A stretch of DNA of 64,000 bases from Schizosaccharomyces osmophilus (GCF_027921745.1 NC_079239.1:3313501-3377500); one strand, 5' to 3'; positions 9,266 to 20,174 are shown, counted from the stretch's first letter. Notes: generated from the letters alone by a model not told the origin. Made by a program: numbers and translations.

Positions 9266-11310
9266 ATGCTTCGACAAGCAGGATCTAGATTTATCAGAGC
9301 TCCTGTTTGCGGCTACCGCCCATTCTTTGTAAGTTTTAGCCTTTTATTTCGATCAAGTTTAAGCCGTGTCTGTAGCGGAACGGAAAGAGTCAAATGCTCC
9401 GCTGGAATCAGCGGTACCTTTCAGGTTTTGCGGATTCTAGGCTTGCTATACGACCGAATATGCCTTATATTATAATTCGAACGAATAACTAACCCAAGTA
9501 GTGTAGTAAACGTGGCTATGCGGAAAAAGCAGCTCCCACTGAAGTTCCTTCTATCTTGGAGGTATGCGAGACAAAAGACATTTGGTAACTCTTTCTATAA
9601 CCAAAGGATCTTTGTAAGCTATTTAAAACCTTATCGGATCGTTATTTGACATATATGGTCGTTGCTACATATGCTTGCCGCGTCTCACAAAATTTTTCGA
9701 ACTTTGGGTTTGCGGTTTATAGCTTGGTTTATAAAGATACCTGAGGAGATTGAAAGAGTAGCCAAATCTTAGAAAAAAAAAATTCATTCAAAAGATGAAC
9801 GGACGTATGCTAACTAGTTCAGGAACGTATCCGTGGTGCTTATAACCAATCACAAATGATGGAATCTGGACGTGTCTTGTCCATTGGTGATGGTATTGCT
9901 CGTGTATCTGGTCTTTCCAACGTACAAGCTGAAGAGTTGATTGAGTTCTCTTCCGGTGTCAAGGGTATGGCCCTAAACTTGGAAGCCGACACTGTTGGTT
10001 GTGTACTTTTTGGTAACGACCGTCTCGTCCGTGAGGGTGATGTTGTCAAGCGTACTACCAACATTGTCGATGTTCCTGTCGGTGAGGCCTTGCTTGGCCG
10101 TGTCATTGATGCTTTGGGTAACCCCATTGATGGCAAGGGCCCTATTAAAACTACTGAACGTCGTCGTGCTCAATTGAAGGCACCTGGTATTTTGCCCAGA
10201 ACCTCCGTTTGTGAGCCTATGCAAACTGGTATGAAGGCTATTGACTCTATGGTTCCTATCGGTAGAGGTCAACGTGAGTTGATTATTGGTGACCGTCAAA
10301 CCGGTAAGACTGCTATCGCTATGGATGCTATTCTTAACCATAAGCGCTGGAACAGCGGCAGTGACGAAAGCAAGAAGCTTTACTGTGTCTATGTTGCCGT
10401 TGGCCAAAAGCGTTCTACTGTTGCTCAACTGGTCCAAAAGTTAGAACAAAATGATGCTCTTAAGTACTCTGTTGTTGTCGCTGCTACTGCTTCTGAAAGT
10501 GCCCCCTTGCAATACTTGGCTCCCTTCACTGGTTGTGCTATCGGTGAATGGTTCCGTGATAATGGAAAGCATGGTTTGGTTACCTACGACGATCTTACCA
10601 AGCAAGCTGTTGCCTACCGTCAAATGTCTCTTCTTTTGCGTCGTCCCCCTGGCCGTGAAGCTTTCCCTGGTGATGTTTTCTATCTTCACTCTCGTCTTCT
10701 CGAACGTTCTGCCAAGATGAGCAATGAACACGGTGGTGGTTCCTTGACTGCTTTGCCCGTCATTGAAACTCAAGGTGGTGATGTTTCCGCTTACATTCCT
10801 ACTAACGTCATTTCCATTACTGACGGTCAAATTTTCTTGGAATCTGAACTCTTCTATAAGGGTATCCGTCCCGCCATTAACGTAGGTTTGTCTGTCTCTC
10901 GTGTCGGTTCCGCTGCTCAAGTTAAGGCTATGAAGCAAGTTGCTGGTCAAATTAAGCTTTTCCTTGCCCAATACCGTGAAGTTGCTTCTTTCGCCCAATT
11001 CGGTTCTGATTTGGATGCTGGTACCCGTGCCACTTTGGAAAGAGGTCTTCGTTTGACTGAATTGCTTAAGCAGCCTCAATACTCTCCTTTGGGTGTTGAA
11101 GAACAAGTTCCTCTTATTTACGCTGGTGTCAAGGGTTTCCTTGACAAGATTCCCGTTACTCGCGTTGTTGAATTCGAACAGAAGTTCCTTCCCTTCTTGA
11201 GATCCAGTGGTTCTGAAGTTACTGACGCCATCCGTACTGAGGGTGTCCTTAGTCCTGCCACTGAAGAGAAGTTGAAGGGTTTCCTTAACGAATTCTTGTC
11301 TTCTTTCTAA
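9266..11310 (+). CDS. atp1: Mitochondrial F1-ATP synthase alpha subunit
   Basis: Exons are 9266-9328, 9502-9561 and 9823-11310, giving 536 aa, which matches the S. pombe length I remember. The introns are long for this genome (173 and 261 nt). The protein is the alpha subunit of the F1 head of mitochondrial ATP synthase. It begins with an Arg-rich targeting sequence ([19 protein letters not shown]), then [10 protein letters not shown] and the alpha beta-barrel. Walker A GDRQTGKT lies at 197-204, and the family signature [17 protein letters not shown] is near 415. Codon use is strongly biased (GGT, GCT, AAG, CGT), as expected for high expression. The exon 2 acceptor at 9500-9501 was chosen because the next AG would break the frame. 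Confidence 0.96.
9374..9414 (+). other. Mutually exclusive hairpins in atp1 intron 1
   Basis: AGCGGA (9374-9379) can pair with TCCGCT (9398-9403). The same CCGCT (9399-9403) can instead pair with AGCGG (9410-9414) around a 6-nt loop. The strands are shared, so only one stem can form at a time. Seen in the sequence; any role is unknown. Confidence 0.3.
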
Positions 11311-11667
11311 GTTCGCAGGTTCAACTCGATAGGTGCTGTCACTGCATGAGGTTACTATCTTTTATCCTAATAATGAAATGAACGATTCAACATCTTTTGT
11401 ACTTGTGATAACCTGCCGGTGACTCTGCCATTTATCAATTATATGTTTGCTGAATTGATAATTTTACGATCTGTCCCCCCACTTATTCATTACCAAAAGG
11501 TAGTATAGTTTTGCTTTTCTGTAAGCTGCTTTATTAGCTAAATAGCAATTAGCCCCTATAAAATATAAAAGCTCGATTATTGATCTTTATATACAGTTTT
11601 CTCATAAATTGTAGCTACTTCGATTGCAATAAATAAATTACTTAACTTCCAAAATTTTATTCATAAA
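11311..11667. other. Tail-to-tail intergenic region, atp1 / dipeptidyl peptidase
   Basis: 357 bp of AT-rich 3' UTR for both genes, with AATAAA-like signals near 11628. Nothing else seen. Confidence 0.5.
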
Positions 11668-14221
11668 TTATTGAAAACAACTGCCAAAAAAGGTAGCAAT
11701 TTTCTTTTTCAAATAAGGGTACACTTGAATATTAGAAAAATCATGATTTGCTTCAGGAATAATTAACTGCACGAAATTCTCGAGGTTCTGTTTTATTAAT
11801 GAAGAGGTTAGGTGATAAGTGTTTTGGAGGTGCACGTTATCATCTTTAGCACCGTGTACAATTAAAACATTTCGTATATTTTTTATGTTTTCAGAGATAC
11901 GCAAAGCACTCTGTTCGTACCTGTCTTTAGTGTCCGCAGAGTAAGCACCAAGAAGGTTTTCTGCATAATAAGAATCGTAAAATCGCCAATCCACAACAGG
12001 AGCTACAATTATTGCAGAAGATATCATGTCCGTGATTTCTAAAATCTTAAGAACAAGGTAACCTCCAAAACTCCATCCCCAAATTCCCAATCGTGAATTG
12101 TCAATATATGGCTTATGAGTATACCACTCGAGTACATCAACCCAGTAAGCGGGTAAAGCTAAAAAGTCATTTCCCAATAGGGTACTGGTAGTAACTTCTC
12201 TCAGATCGACTTTTATGACGAGAATATCCAAGGAAGATGCCATCAATTCGTTCGCGTCCATCTCATACTTTCCAGTAACCAATTGGGAACCTGGCGCACC
12301 ATATATTTCGAAAACGGTGGCATACTTTTTCCGTGGATCGAAATTTTCTGGTCTTACTTCTTGAAAGAAAGCAGTGATATTGTGAGTATTCACTGTCTCG
12401 GTATATTTAGAAGGAAACTCATAATTTCGAGAAGCAGCTTGTAATTCTTCATTATCTTCCACAACACGGAGTAAATCCGGTACGAGCCCTCCTGTCCAGG
12501 AGAAATCATTATTAGAAATACCATTTAACCAGTCATCCAAACAAGCTTTCAACGAATAGATTGCTTGAGTGGGTATTTCAGGACCTAAATAATTAAGCAG
12601 CATGTAATTTGCATCAGAAGAAATCTTGATAGACTTAGAACCATTAGAAGGAGATACTTCAATTTCTGCTTGAGTTGCAAACTCAGTGGATAAACAGAAA
12701 ATACTAGAAAAAGATCTACTTGGATGGATAGCAGTGTAAAATCTAAACGATTAGTAATTGTAATACGAAAAAAAAATCACAAGGCACTTACATAAACTTT
12801 TCGGCCAACCAAAAATCCAAAACGAATAAGTCATCCGGCGTTATATACACAAAGCTGTCATCGCCAAAATTAAAAAATGCCAGCCTTTTCCTTTGGGAAT
12901 TGCCCATGTAACGTACGTAACCATCTTTTGACTGCCAAACGATATTTCGTATTCGTAAAGAAGAACATGGTGGTATAGTATGTTCTTCCACCTCTTCATT
13001 GAGAGTATCAAGACGGGAAGCACCCAAATTGTATTTATGAGTCAGCCTGCGGGAAGTACCTCTTGAGGTCTCAACAAACATAATTGAATCATCCTGAATC
13101 CACCAAACATCTTGAATATAATATTCATCCAAAGGAGATTCTTCCGGAGTAAGAACTTGATGATGCGTAACAGAATCAGAAGAAAAGCAAGAACTCAATA
13201 ACTGAACAGATGGAATGGGATCACCTGGTCGAGGATAACGAAACGCATCTTGATTCGTGAATGCGTCGCCCTCAATTGGAACAATAACGTCTTGTGAGAT
13301 GACATATTTTGGTATAAGTGAATCGTTAAAAGACAAATAAGACAGACAAGTACCACTTGCAGACCACCATAAAGCTGTCGGTGACATCAAAATTTCCTCT
13401 TCGTACAACCAATCTGCTATTCCGTTCAAAATATATTCAGACTCTTCGACTTCGGTAACGGGAATAATTGGAATATCAATTCCTTGCCAAAGATACAAGT
13501 TAGAGCCATCGACAAATGCCATTCGATGGCCCACAGGTGCCCATTCGGCTACGATAATTTGAGAATTTTGCTTTAAATTGGTAACCCGACCAGTGGATCG
13601 CTCCAAAATATATATTTCATTATACACTGAATATCTCCACCTCTTTTTCCTGCTACAGAAGTATGCCACATATTCCAAATCGGACGAAACCACCTTCTGT
13701 GTTAGCGAGTCACATATTTCATGAATATGGAGTGTCGAAGGATGCATGCTGGGTCCATTTGGAGCGCCATGAGGAAGAAAAAATACAGGAAGATAGTTAC
13801 TTCGATCGTAATATAGTACAACGCCTTCCTTTGAATTAACCCATTCAATTTCCTGGGCGAATGGCATCAAGCTTCCATCATCAAATTGAGACGAACTTAA
13901 CCGATGCTTTTCAGTTGGTTTTACGAATCCATGAAATCTATGTTTATTTACAAAGAAGTAAAATGAATATAGGATAACGCTTGCAGCGAACAAACTCAAT
14001 ACACCAACCAACGAGTAATAAATAAACTGCCTTTTCCTTCGGGCATTCTTTCGAGACTCGGTATTCTCAATAGACTTATCGACGTCGTTTTCTCCTTCTA
14101 CCGATTCTAGTACCGCCTTTACATCCTGCGAAGAGACGATAGCACTCCGCTTTCTCCAATGTTGCTTCGTTACAGAACCGTTACGGCTAGCTATTGAAGG
14201 CTCGCCCCCATGACCATTCAT
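11668..14221 (-). CDS. Dipeptidyl aminopeptidase, DPP IV family, type II membrane protein
   Basis: Exon 1 is 14221-12792, the intron is 12791-12743 (GTAAGT donor, ACTAATC branch point), and exon 2 is 12742-11668, giving 834 aa. The N-terminal ~75 residues are cytosolic and basic, followed by one membrane anchor (LVGVLSLFAASVILYSFYFF). A beta-propeller follows with the DWLYEEE motif that binds the substrate amino group in DPP IV. The C-terminal alpha/beta hydrolase carries a catalytic Ser in GWSFGG (about 701), Asp in HGAKDDNVH (about 777) and His in ANHDF (about 810). It removes X-Pro or X-Ala dipeptides and should lie in the Golgi or vacuole. It matches SPAC14C4.15c by position. The triad is complete, so it is probably active. 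Confidence 0.93.
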
Positions 14222-14469
14222 TCATAACAAAATAAAATGGATTTAATGCTGTTTGTCTGTACTTTAATGCTGGTTGGAAGTACAAGAATATTTGTAAAAA
14301 TTACAGCATAGGTAAATGTAAATAATATTTATAAATTTTGCGAATTGCAGCGAGCTATATCTCAAAAAGTCAAAAAACAAAAAGATTACACTTAATTTTT
14401 TGTAAAACAATATAAAAAACGTAAACTAATCAGTCATAAGTAGAAGAAGGCATGAAAAAATGTGGACAA

Positions 14470-16808
14470 TTATTCCTCAACATAGTTGGAAGGAAAAAGA
14501 CCACGACGTCCATGACATTCACCTTCCCACCAATTGGGATCAATGCGATCGACGTCGGTGATAATATCATTCTCAAAAAAGGTCAATTCGTTGCCTTCTT
14601 GTGCTTCATAATCGTAAACGGCTTTCACTGAAATTAAACCTGAACCACTTTCGACATTACTTTCAGAGGCCTGTACCGGAGCAATGGTTTCCTCTTGCAG
14701 AAGCTCAACATAATTGGAAGGAAATAATCCTTGCTTACCGTTTGAGTTTTCACCAAGCCACCAACCTTCGTCAACGAAGTCGACGATTTCAATTCTTTCA
14801 CCTTCAGTCAATTCCATTTCGTTCTCTTCCTCAGGTGAATAGTCATAAATTACGACAGCTGGAGTTTTTGAGGAAGACTCTGAAGCACGTGATGCAACGT
14901 TTGATTCATACTCGCCTTCGTGAGTTTGGATGTTGGGAGTGGGAGGAAGAGGTGGTGGTGGCATGGGTGTTTCCACTACTGGTGGAAGAGGAGGTATGGG
15001 AGGTCCTTCCTCATCAGAACTGGCTGGCACAGGTGGAGAAGGTTCCAAGTGCGTTAACGGGGCAGGTGCAGCAGATTGTTCAGCAACAGGAGGAGGGGGA
15101 GGTGGTGTTTGGTTAGTAGACTCGGGTCTTGGCGGCATGGCCGGGGCAGGAGGTGGATTTTCTGCCTGAACCTCTTCTTGCTGGTTTTGGGGAGGCGGTG
15201 GAGCATAAGAAGCCACAGGAGGAGGAGATGGTACTCGGTTGGCAGTCTCCGGTCTTGGCGGTGTGGTTGGTGCAGGAGGTGGAGCATAAGAGGCAACGGG
15301 AGGAGAAGATGGTACTCGGTTGGCAGTCTCCGGTCTTGGCGGTGTGGCTGGGACAGGAGGAGCTTGCGGCAAGGGAGACACATTGCTTGGAGGCGGTACT
15401 GGTTCAGCTACATGAACAGGTGCAGGCGCAGGAACAGGCGCAGGAGCAGAATGAGTTACACTAGGAGCAGGGGAAAATTTCGAAGACTGAGCCTTGGAAG
15501 CAGGAGCTGAATTGGATTTATCGTTCAAATTTTGATTGGCAAAGCGAGATCGTAAAGAAGCGACGCTTGGTGGATTTGAATCCACCTCTTTAGGATCATT
15601 GCTATTGGTATTTGCAAATGCGTCAACCTTAGGACCAGATGGTACGCCTTGGGTTTGAGTTTTGGGAGGAGCTTCGAAACTGCGATTCAACTTGTGTGGT
15701 TGAGGTCTTGTTTGAGGAACAGAAGAAGGCTCGCCGCTCTTTTGAAAGCGTTCAAACATGGCTCTTCTAGCAGACAAATTGACGTTTCCACTAGCATGAA
15801 GTTGTTCCAACTCGGAAGTAGGAGTTTTGGTAGATTCGGTCGATGCTTTAGAAATTGAAGGTTTCAATTCCTTTGATTCCGACGCAGAGGCAGAAGGAGG
15901 CACAGGCGGAGAAGCAGGTTTTGGAACGGAGGTTGGTTGAATCGGGGCAGGCACAGGAGCAGGTACATGAGCAGGAACAGGAGCAGGTACATGAGCAGGT
16001 ACTGATGTTGGTTCCGGCACAGGAGCAGGCGCAGCTGGAGACGCCTGCGCTTCTTTTTTATGTTCGGTCTGAGCAGACTCTGCATTTGACCAGCTAGCAT
16101 TTACGGGAATGCGAAGAGAATGTTGGGATTGAGTAGGACGTTGTTTGTAGGTATCGTTCCACACGTTATCTTCAATCCCAGGCTTCTGCGAAGGGACGGA
16201 ACCAACAACGGTACCGGGAGGGGGAATATGATGGTGGGAAAAAGTAGGAGCAGGAGCAGGCTTAGGCTTAGACGCAGAAGAAGTGGAAGTATTTGAAGAG
16301 TACTTGCTACCACTTGCATCGGCAACGCGACGGAAGATGTCGTCCAGATTGAGGTCAGAAGATTCACGGCCAGTAACTTGAATATGGTAACCGTTTAATA
16401 AACGAGTAACGGTGGCAGAATGAATGGGAAACAATCCTTTTCGGGAACTAGGAGCAGCCTCACCACACCAAGAGACCAAAACAAATTTATGGAGGCCGGT
16501 ATTGGAGTCTTTTACACGGAGAAAACCATACAAAACAGCATTTTCGTCGAATTCATCAAGGAATTCGTAATCATCATCTAGAAAAAGAAAAGCAAGTTAG
16601 AGACAAAAAGACAAAAGAAAGAAAAAGAAAAAGGTAATAAAATAAAATAAAAAGACATACTTCCAGTAGCAAGTAACTTCAAAACGTTTCCTTGACCCTT
16701 GGCATAGCCAAAGACGGCCCAAGAGCAGTCTGGGGAGCCATTCAGAACTTGGGCATGAGCTTTCTTAATATCAAAACCAAAAGAGCTTGTGTCTAATTGA
16801 AAAGACAT
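14470..16808 (-). CDS. app1: Actin-binding protein App1 (Abp1 family: ADF-H, Pro-rich, two SH3)
   Basis: Exon 1 is 16808-16661 and exon 2 is 16577-14470 (751 aa). The intron ends CTTTTTCTAG. An actin-depolymerising-factor homology domain fills the first ~135 residues. A long Pro/Ala/Ser-rich region follows, and two SH3 domains end the protein (VVIYDYSPEEENEMEL and VKAVYDYEAQEGNELTF, both closing with GLFPSNYVE). Abp1 proteins link actin patches to endocytosis and Arp2/3. The Pro-rich part holds a 27-residue tandem repeat (PPRPETANRVPS...), nearly identical at DNA level at 15204-15365, plus a diverged third copy. PAPVPAHVPAP-type repeats lie at 15950-16020. Adjacent adg1 on the same strand agrees with S. 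pombe SPAPJ760.02c/.03c. Confidence 0.93.
15204..15365 (-). repeat. 81-bp tandem repeat inside app1
   Basis: Two copies of an 81-bp unit (27 codons) are nearly identical; GTACTCGGTTGGCAG starts at 15231 and again at 15312. A diverged third copy lies at about 15110-15150. It encodes Pro-rich SH3-ligand-like sequence, stays in frame, and may vary in copy number between strains. Confidence 0.8.
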
Positions 16809-17365
16809 GATGGAAAGCTGAGTAAGGGAAAAGGAAGAATCGGTGGAGGATGGGTGAGGAAGGATAAGAGAGAATGATGTTGGGTGGGTAGGGAAAGCGA
16901 AAGCAAGAAGGAGTGATGAAACGGGAATGGTACAAGAGAACGAAAGAATGATTAGAAAAAAAAAAAGAATGAAATTAAAAGTGTTTAAAATTTTTGAAAT
17001 AAAAATTTAAGAGGTACAAGAGGAAAAATAGAAAGAAAGCAATGGGATGGATTGCTATGAGATAAAAAAGAAAAGACTAGTAAATATATACACAAGAAAT
17101 AAAATGAAAACCTATATACAAATGGATGGAAACCAAAGGCTTTAAACCATTTTTTTTGATTTTTTAGCGCATTAGCCCAAAAAAAGCCGAAAGGAATGCA
17201 AAACCAAGCCTAAAATAATTTCAGAGACTTTCCAACAAGAGGGAATTACTGACCGGCAGTAATGGATAGTAGAAATCACCAACAGGTATTGTGGTTCTAT
17301 ACAAAAAAAGGGTAGCTTCCAAGGTATCTTGTCGAGTAGAGGGATAGGGAAAGGGAAATCTCAAA
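16809..17365 (-). promoter_or_regulatory. app1 upstream region and adg1 3' UTR
   Basis: 557 bp between two minus-strand genes. The stretch at 16820-17060 is strongly purine-rich on the plus strand. No specific sites recognised. Confidence 0.4.
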
Positions 17366-17836
17366 TTAAGCGGTAAAAGAGACGGCAGAAGAAGAACCGA
17401 TGGTGACAGCGTCTTGGGAGACGGTAGAGTTGAGAAGAGGATTGGAAGTAGCAAAAGGAGGATTGGCACCGGCAGAGGGAATGTGAACGACGGCAGAGTA
17501 AATGGGAGTAGAGACGGAAGCAGAGGGAGAAGCGATGGTAGTGTTGAGGGAGTTGTCGAAGTTGACGGAGCGTTTAGCCTGTGCGGTGGGAGAGGCAGTG
17601 ACGGTGACGGTGTCGGGCTTCAAGACATTGTAGACGGTGACGGGGGTTGGAGAGAGAGGGCTGTTTTGAGAGTCGACGGTGCGGACGAGGTAGACGGTGG
17701 TGGTAGCAGGGGCGGTGGCAGAAGAAGAAGAAGAAGTAGAAGAAGAAGTGGAAGGAAGAGACTGGTCGGCAAGAGAAGGAAGGGCCAAGAAGGCGAGGGC
17801 GAAGAGTCCTTGAAGGAAAGAGCGAGCAAAAAGCAT
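17366..17836 (-). CDS. adg1: Small secreted Ser/Thr-rich cell-wall protein, Adg1-like
   Basis: I chose the ATG at 17836 (156 aa) because it starts a clear signal peptide (MLFARSFLQGLFALAFLALP, cleavage near SLA-DQS). An earlier in-frame start would put this sequence internally. The mature protein is Ser/Thr/Ala-rich with TVYLVRTVDSQ and TVTVTASP stretches, and likely O-mannosylated. A KR pair (AKRSV) could be a Kex2-type site. There is no obvious GPI tail. Position next to app1 matches S. pombe SPAPJ760.03c, which I recall as adg1, an Ace2-dependent cell-wall gene of late mitosis. Two CCAGCC motifs (the Ace2 site) lie about 205-220 bp upstream, which supports that reading. Confidence 0.75.
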   Translation of the reverse strand: MLFARSFLQGLFALAFLALPSLADQSLPSTSSSTSSSSSATAPATTTVYLVRTVDSQNSPLSPTPVTVYNVLKPDTVTVTASPTAQAKRSVNFDNSLNTTIASPSASVSTPIYSAVVHIPSAGANPPFATSNPLLNSTVSQDAVTIGSSSAVSFTA

Positions 17837-18041
17837 TGTCAAAAGTAGAATGAAATGAAATGAGTTGATGAATATCAAGATGGAAAAGAAAGAAAAGAGA
17901 ATTAGGATATATATAGGAAACAAGAGGAAGAAAAATCGAAAGAATGGCTGGAAGGGAAGAAGGGATGACGGTGACAAAAGGGACGAACGAGAGGAAAAGT
18001 AAGAATGAGAGTGAAAAAAAGTGAATTAGGAATGGATTTGA

Positions 18042-18056
18042 CCAGCCATGCCAGCC
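18042..18056 (+). promoter_or_regulatory. Paired CCAGCC (Ace2-type) motifs, proximal to adg1
   Basis: CCAGCC occurs at 18042-18047 and 18051-18056, about 205-220 bp upstream of the adg1 start. CCAGCC is the reported Ace2 binding motif in S. pombe. A second pair (overlapping copies at 18656-18661 and 18660-18665) lies further upstream. Confidence 0.55.
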
Positions 18057-18126
18057 TCTTTTACTTTTTTTGTGAGGGGGGTGGTAACGAGTCGAAAGGA
18101 AATAACGATTCGTATGAATAGAAAAA

Positions 18127-18157
18127 AAAAATTGCAAATTTTTCCAAATAAAAAAAA
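18127..18157 (-). repeat. 31-nt shared promoter element, adg1 copy
   Basis: On the minus strand this reads an eight-T run then ATTTGGAAAAATTTGCA and ATTTTT. An identical 31-nt sequence lies on the plus strand at 20236-20266. Each copy is 220-290 bp upstream of its own gene and in the same orientation relative to that gene. Confidence 0.75.
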
Positions 18158-18375
18158 AGAAAAAAAAATTCGACTGCAGTGTCTCTCTCACCTCCCTCCC
18201 TCTCTCTTTCTGTGGAGGACATGCCCTGCTCTGCCAAGTACTGTAGAAACACAAGTAGTGGGATGAGTGGGGGTTGGTTGGACTCTGTGGGATGACATGG
18301 ACTGACTAAAGAAGAACAGAGCAAACCAGAGGGACGGACCACCACCACTTGAACTCGAAGAGTCCAACACAAAAG

Positions 18376-18440
18376 GTATTTTTTATTTCGAAAAAATTTT
18401 TTATTTCGAAAACTTTTTTATTTCGAAAAATTTTTACAAA
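18376..18440 (+). repeat. Triple TATTTCGAAAA tandem repeat
   Basis: Three copies of a 17-18 bp unit centred on the palindrome TTTCGAAA (TCGA at 18388, 18406 and 18423). The unit (TTTTTATTTCGAAAA) resembles the core of the 31-nt shared element (TTTTTATTTGGAAAA). Confidence 0.7.
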
Positions 18441-18844
18441 TTTTTTATTTTTACTCATACGAATAATAATACTAATAGTTGTACTCACATACTAATATTA
18501 ATAGTCATATTCATACAAATAATTACGATTATAATCATTATAATAATAATAATAACAAGAACAGGAGCAAGAATCGTTCTTCTCCATTACGCTGCTAACC
18601 CTTCCCACAAGTCATCATCACTCGAGCACGTTTCCATTTCATCACACCGGCTCAACCAGCCAGCCCATACAAATGGAATCACCATCTACGGCCGAAGTCA
18701 TGCCACTGAGCTGCCCTGTCTGTTTGGTTCTGGTTGGAGTCGCAAGAGATCAGATCAGCTGTGATGGAAGGCAAAGCTCCGTGGACAGAAAAGACCGTAG
18801 TGGACAGGGAAGAGGCTGAGGTGAGGTGAGGTAGGTGAGAGCAA

Positions 18845-18877
18845 GGGCAAGGGCAAGGGAAAGGGAAAGGGAAAGGG
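18845..18877 (+). repeat. Hexanucleotide repeat with six GGG tracts (G-quadruplex motif)
   Basis: GGG occurs at 18845, 18851, 18857, 18863, 18869 and 18875, always separated by exactly 3 nt (CAA or AAA). This satisfies the canonical G-quadruplex pattern with spare tracts. It arises from an AAGGGC/AAGGGA microsatellite. Confidence 0.85.
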
Positions 18878-18962
18878 TCGCCAGACATGAACGTACGAGA
18901 GGTGGTGGCTTTTCTTTTATTGTTGTTTCTATTTCTGTTTCTATTTCTTTCGTTTCTTCGTT

Positions 18963-19102
18963 TATTCATTCATTCATTCATTCATTCATCCATTTGTTTG
19001 TTTGTTGTTTGTTTTCCATTTTGTTACAAGTCGGCTAGTCTACTCTTTGTCTTTGTCTGTCTCTGCCTTTGTCTTTGTCTCTGCCTTTGTCTCTGTCTTC
19101 TT
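18963..19102 (+). repeat. ATTC, TTTG and CTTTGT microsatellites
   Basis: A run of ATTC tetramers at about 18965-18990 is followed by TTTG tetramers and then by CTTTGT/CTCTGC-type hexamers to about 19100. Low-complexity DNA; no coding sense. Confidence 0.75.
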
Positions 19103-20156
19103 CTCTTTGCCTTGTCTCTCCCTCTCTCTCTGCTCCCACCCACTACGTGTCGCTGGCTGCTCTATGGTCGCAGACGTCCCAATTAAGTTTCTCTTCTGAA
19201 CCTTCTTTATCTACTGCACGTCATCGTCTTCGTCACCTTTCCCACCTTTTCCCACTTTCTTCCAACTCTGTTTTCCCCTCCTTCTCCCTCGTTGACCCCA
19301 CCGAGTCCTCTTCTGTCCTCCACATAATATCCCTAGCCTGGACTCTTTGTGTTGGAGGAACCGAAGCTCCTCTCTCATAACCGAAGCTCGGACGCTTTCA
19401 TGGTTCATTACCGACCCGATACTGCCGCTTGGCACTTCATTCCCGTACAACCATCATCTCCTTACTTTCAACAATCCCGGTTCTCTCTTTATTCTTTCCA
19501 TTCTTTCCACACTTGACAGTTGGTCTCTTTCTTTCTTTCCCTTCGGTCTTTTGATTCTTTTTTTGCCCCGACATTTCTCCCTCGTCATTCTTCACCCTCT
19601 AACTCTGGCTTCTCCTCGTTTTCCCCATCTTTTCCTTCCAATACGTTCCGCTTCGATATTTCCTTTCCATTCAATGTCGGCAGATTGCCTTCTTCCTCCA
19701 CTCCAACTCGCTTCTTTCCCTAACTCGGCCGCCCCCTTGTATGACATCACCCTCTCGACTCTTTCTGGTGCTGGGCTGGGCTTTTACGTTCGGCATTTGC
19801 TTTCCTTTCATCCTAGGGATCTCGATTGTTCGGTTCTCTCTTCTTATATATTGCCCTCCTTCCTCTATTTTGCGTCCCTTTTTTTTTCTTCAAGATGGTC
19901 CGCTTGGTGTAATCCTTTCGTTCTTCTAATTTCTGATTTCTTCGTTCTTCTCTCCTTTCCCTATTTTTCATCGTCTTTTCATTGTACGTGTTGAGCTGTG
20001 TGTCGTGCCGTTTTCTAGACTTGTGTCTCTGTGTCTCTGTGTGCGTGTCTCGTCTGGTTGTCATTCTCTATTCTTTCGTTGGGATTCTTCAAAAACCCAA
20101 CTTCAATTTCAATTCTTCAAAAAAACACGCTGCGTTTTGGCTACCTGTGAGTCTTT

Positions 20157-20174
20157 ACGCGTTTCTCTACGCGT
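20157..20174. promoter_or_regulatory. Paired ACGCGT (MCB-type) boxes
   Basis: ACGCGT at 20157-20162 and 20169-20174, about 310-330 bp upstream of the Zn-cluster ATG. ACGCGT is the MBF (Cdc10-Res) G1/S element. Single copies are expected by chance in a window this size; a pair 12 bp apart is less so. Confidence 0.45.

Noticed and set aside
10441-11106. 221-codon minus-strand open frame inside atp1
   Set aside because: Shadow of strong codon bias in atp1; Ser/Thr/Asn-rich antisense frame without domain.
19347-19994. 215-codon plus-strand open frame in the adg1/Zn-cluster gap
   Set aside because: It is Leu/Ser/Phe/Pro-rich as expected from C/T-rich DNA, overlaps other open frames of the same kind, and shows no domain or signal.
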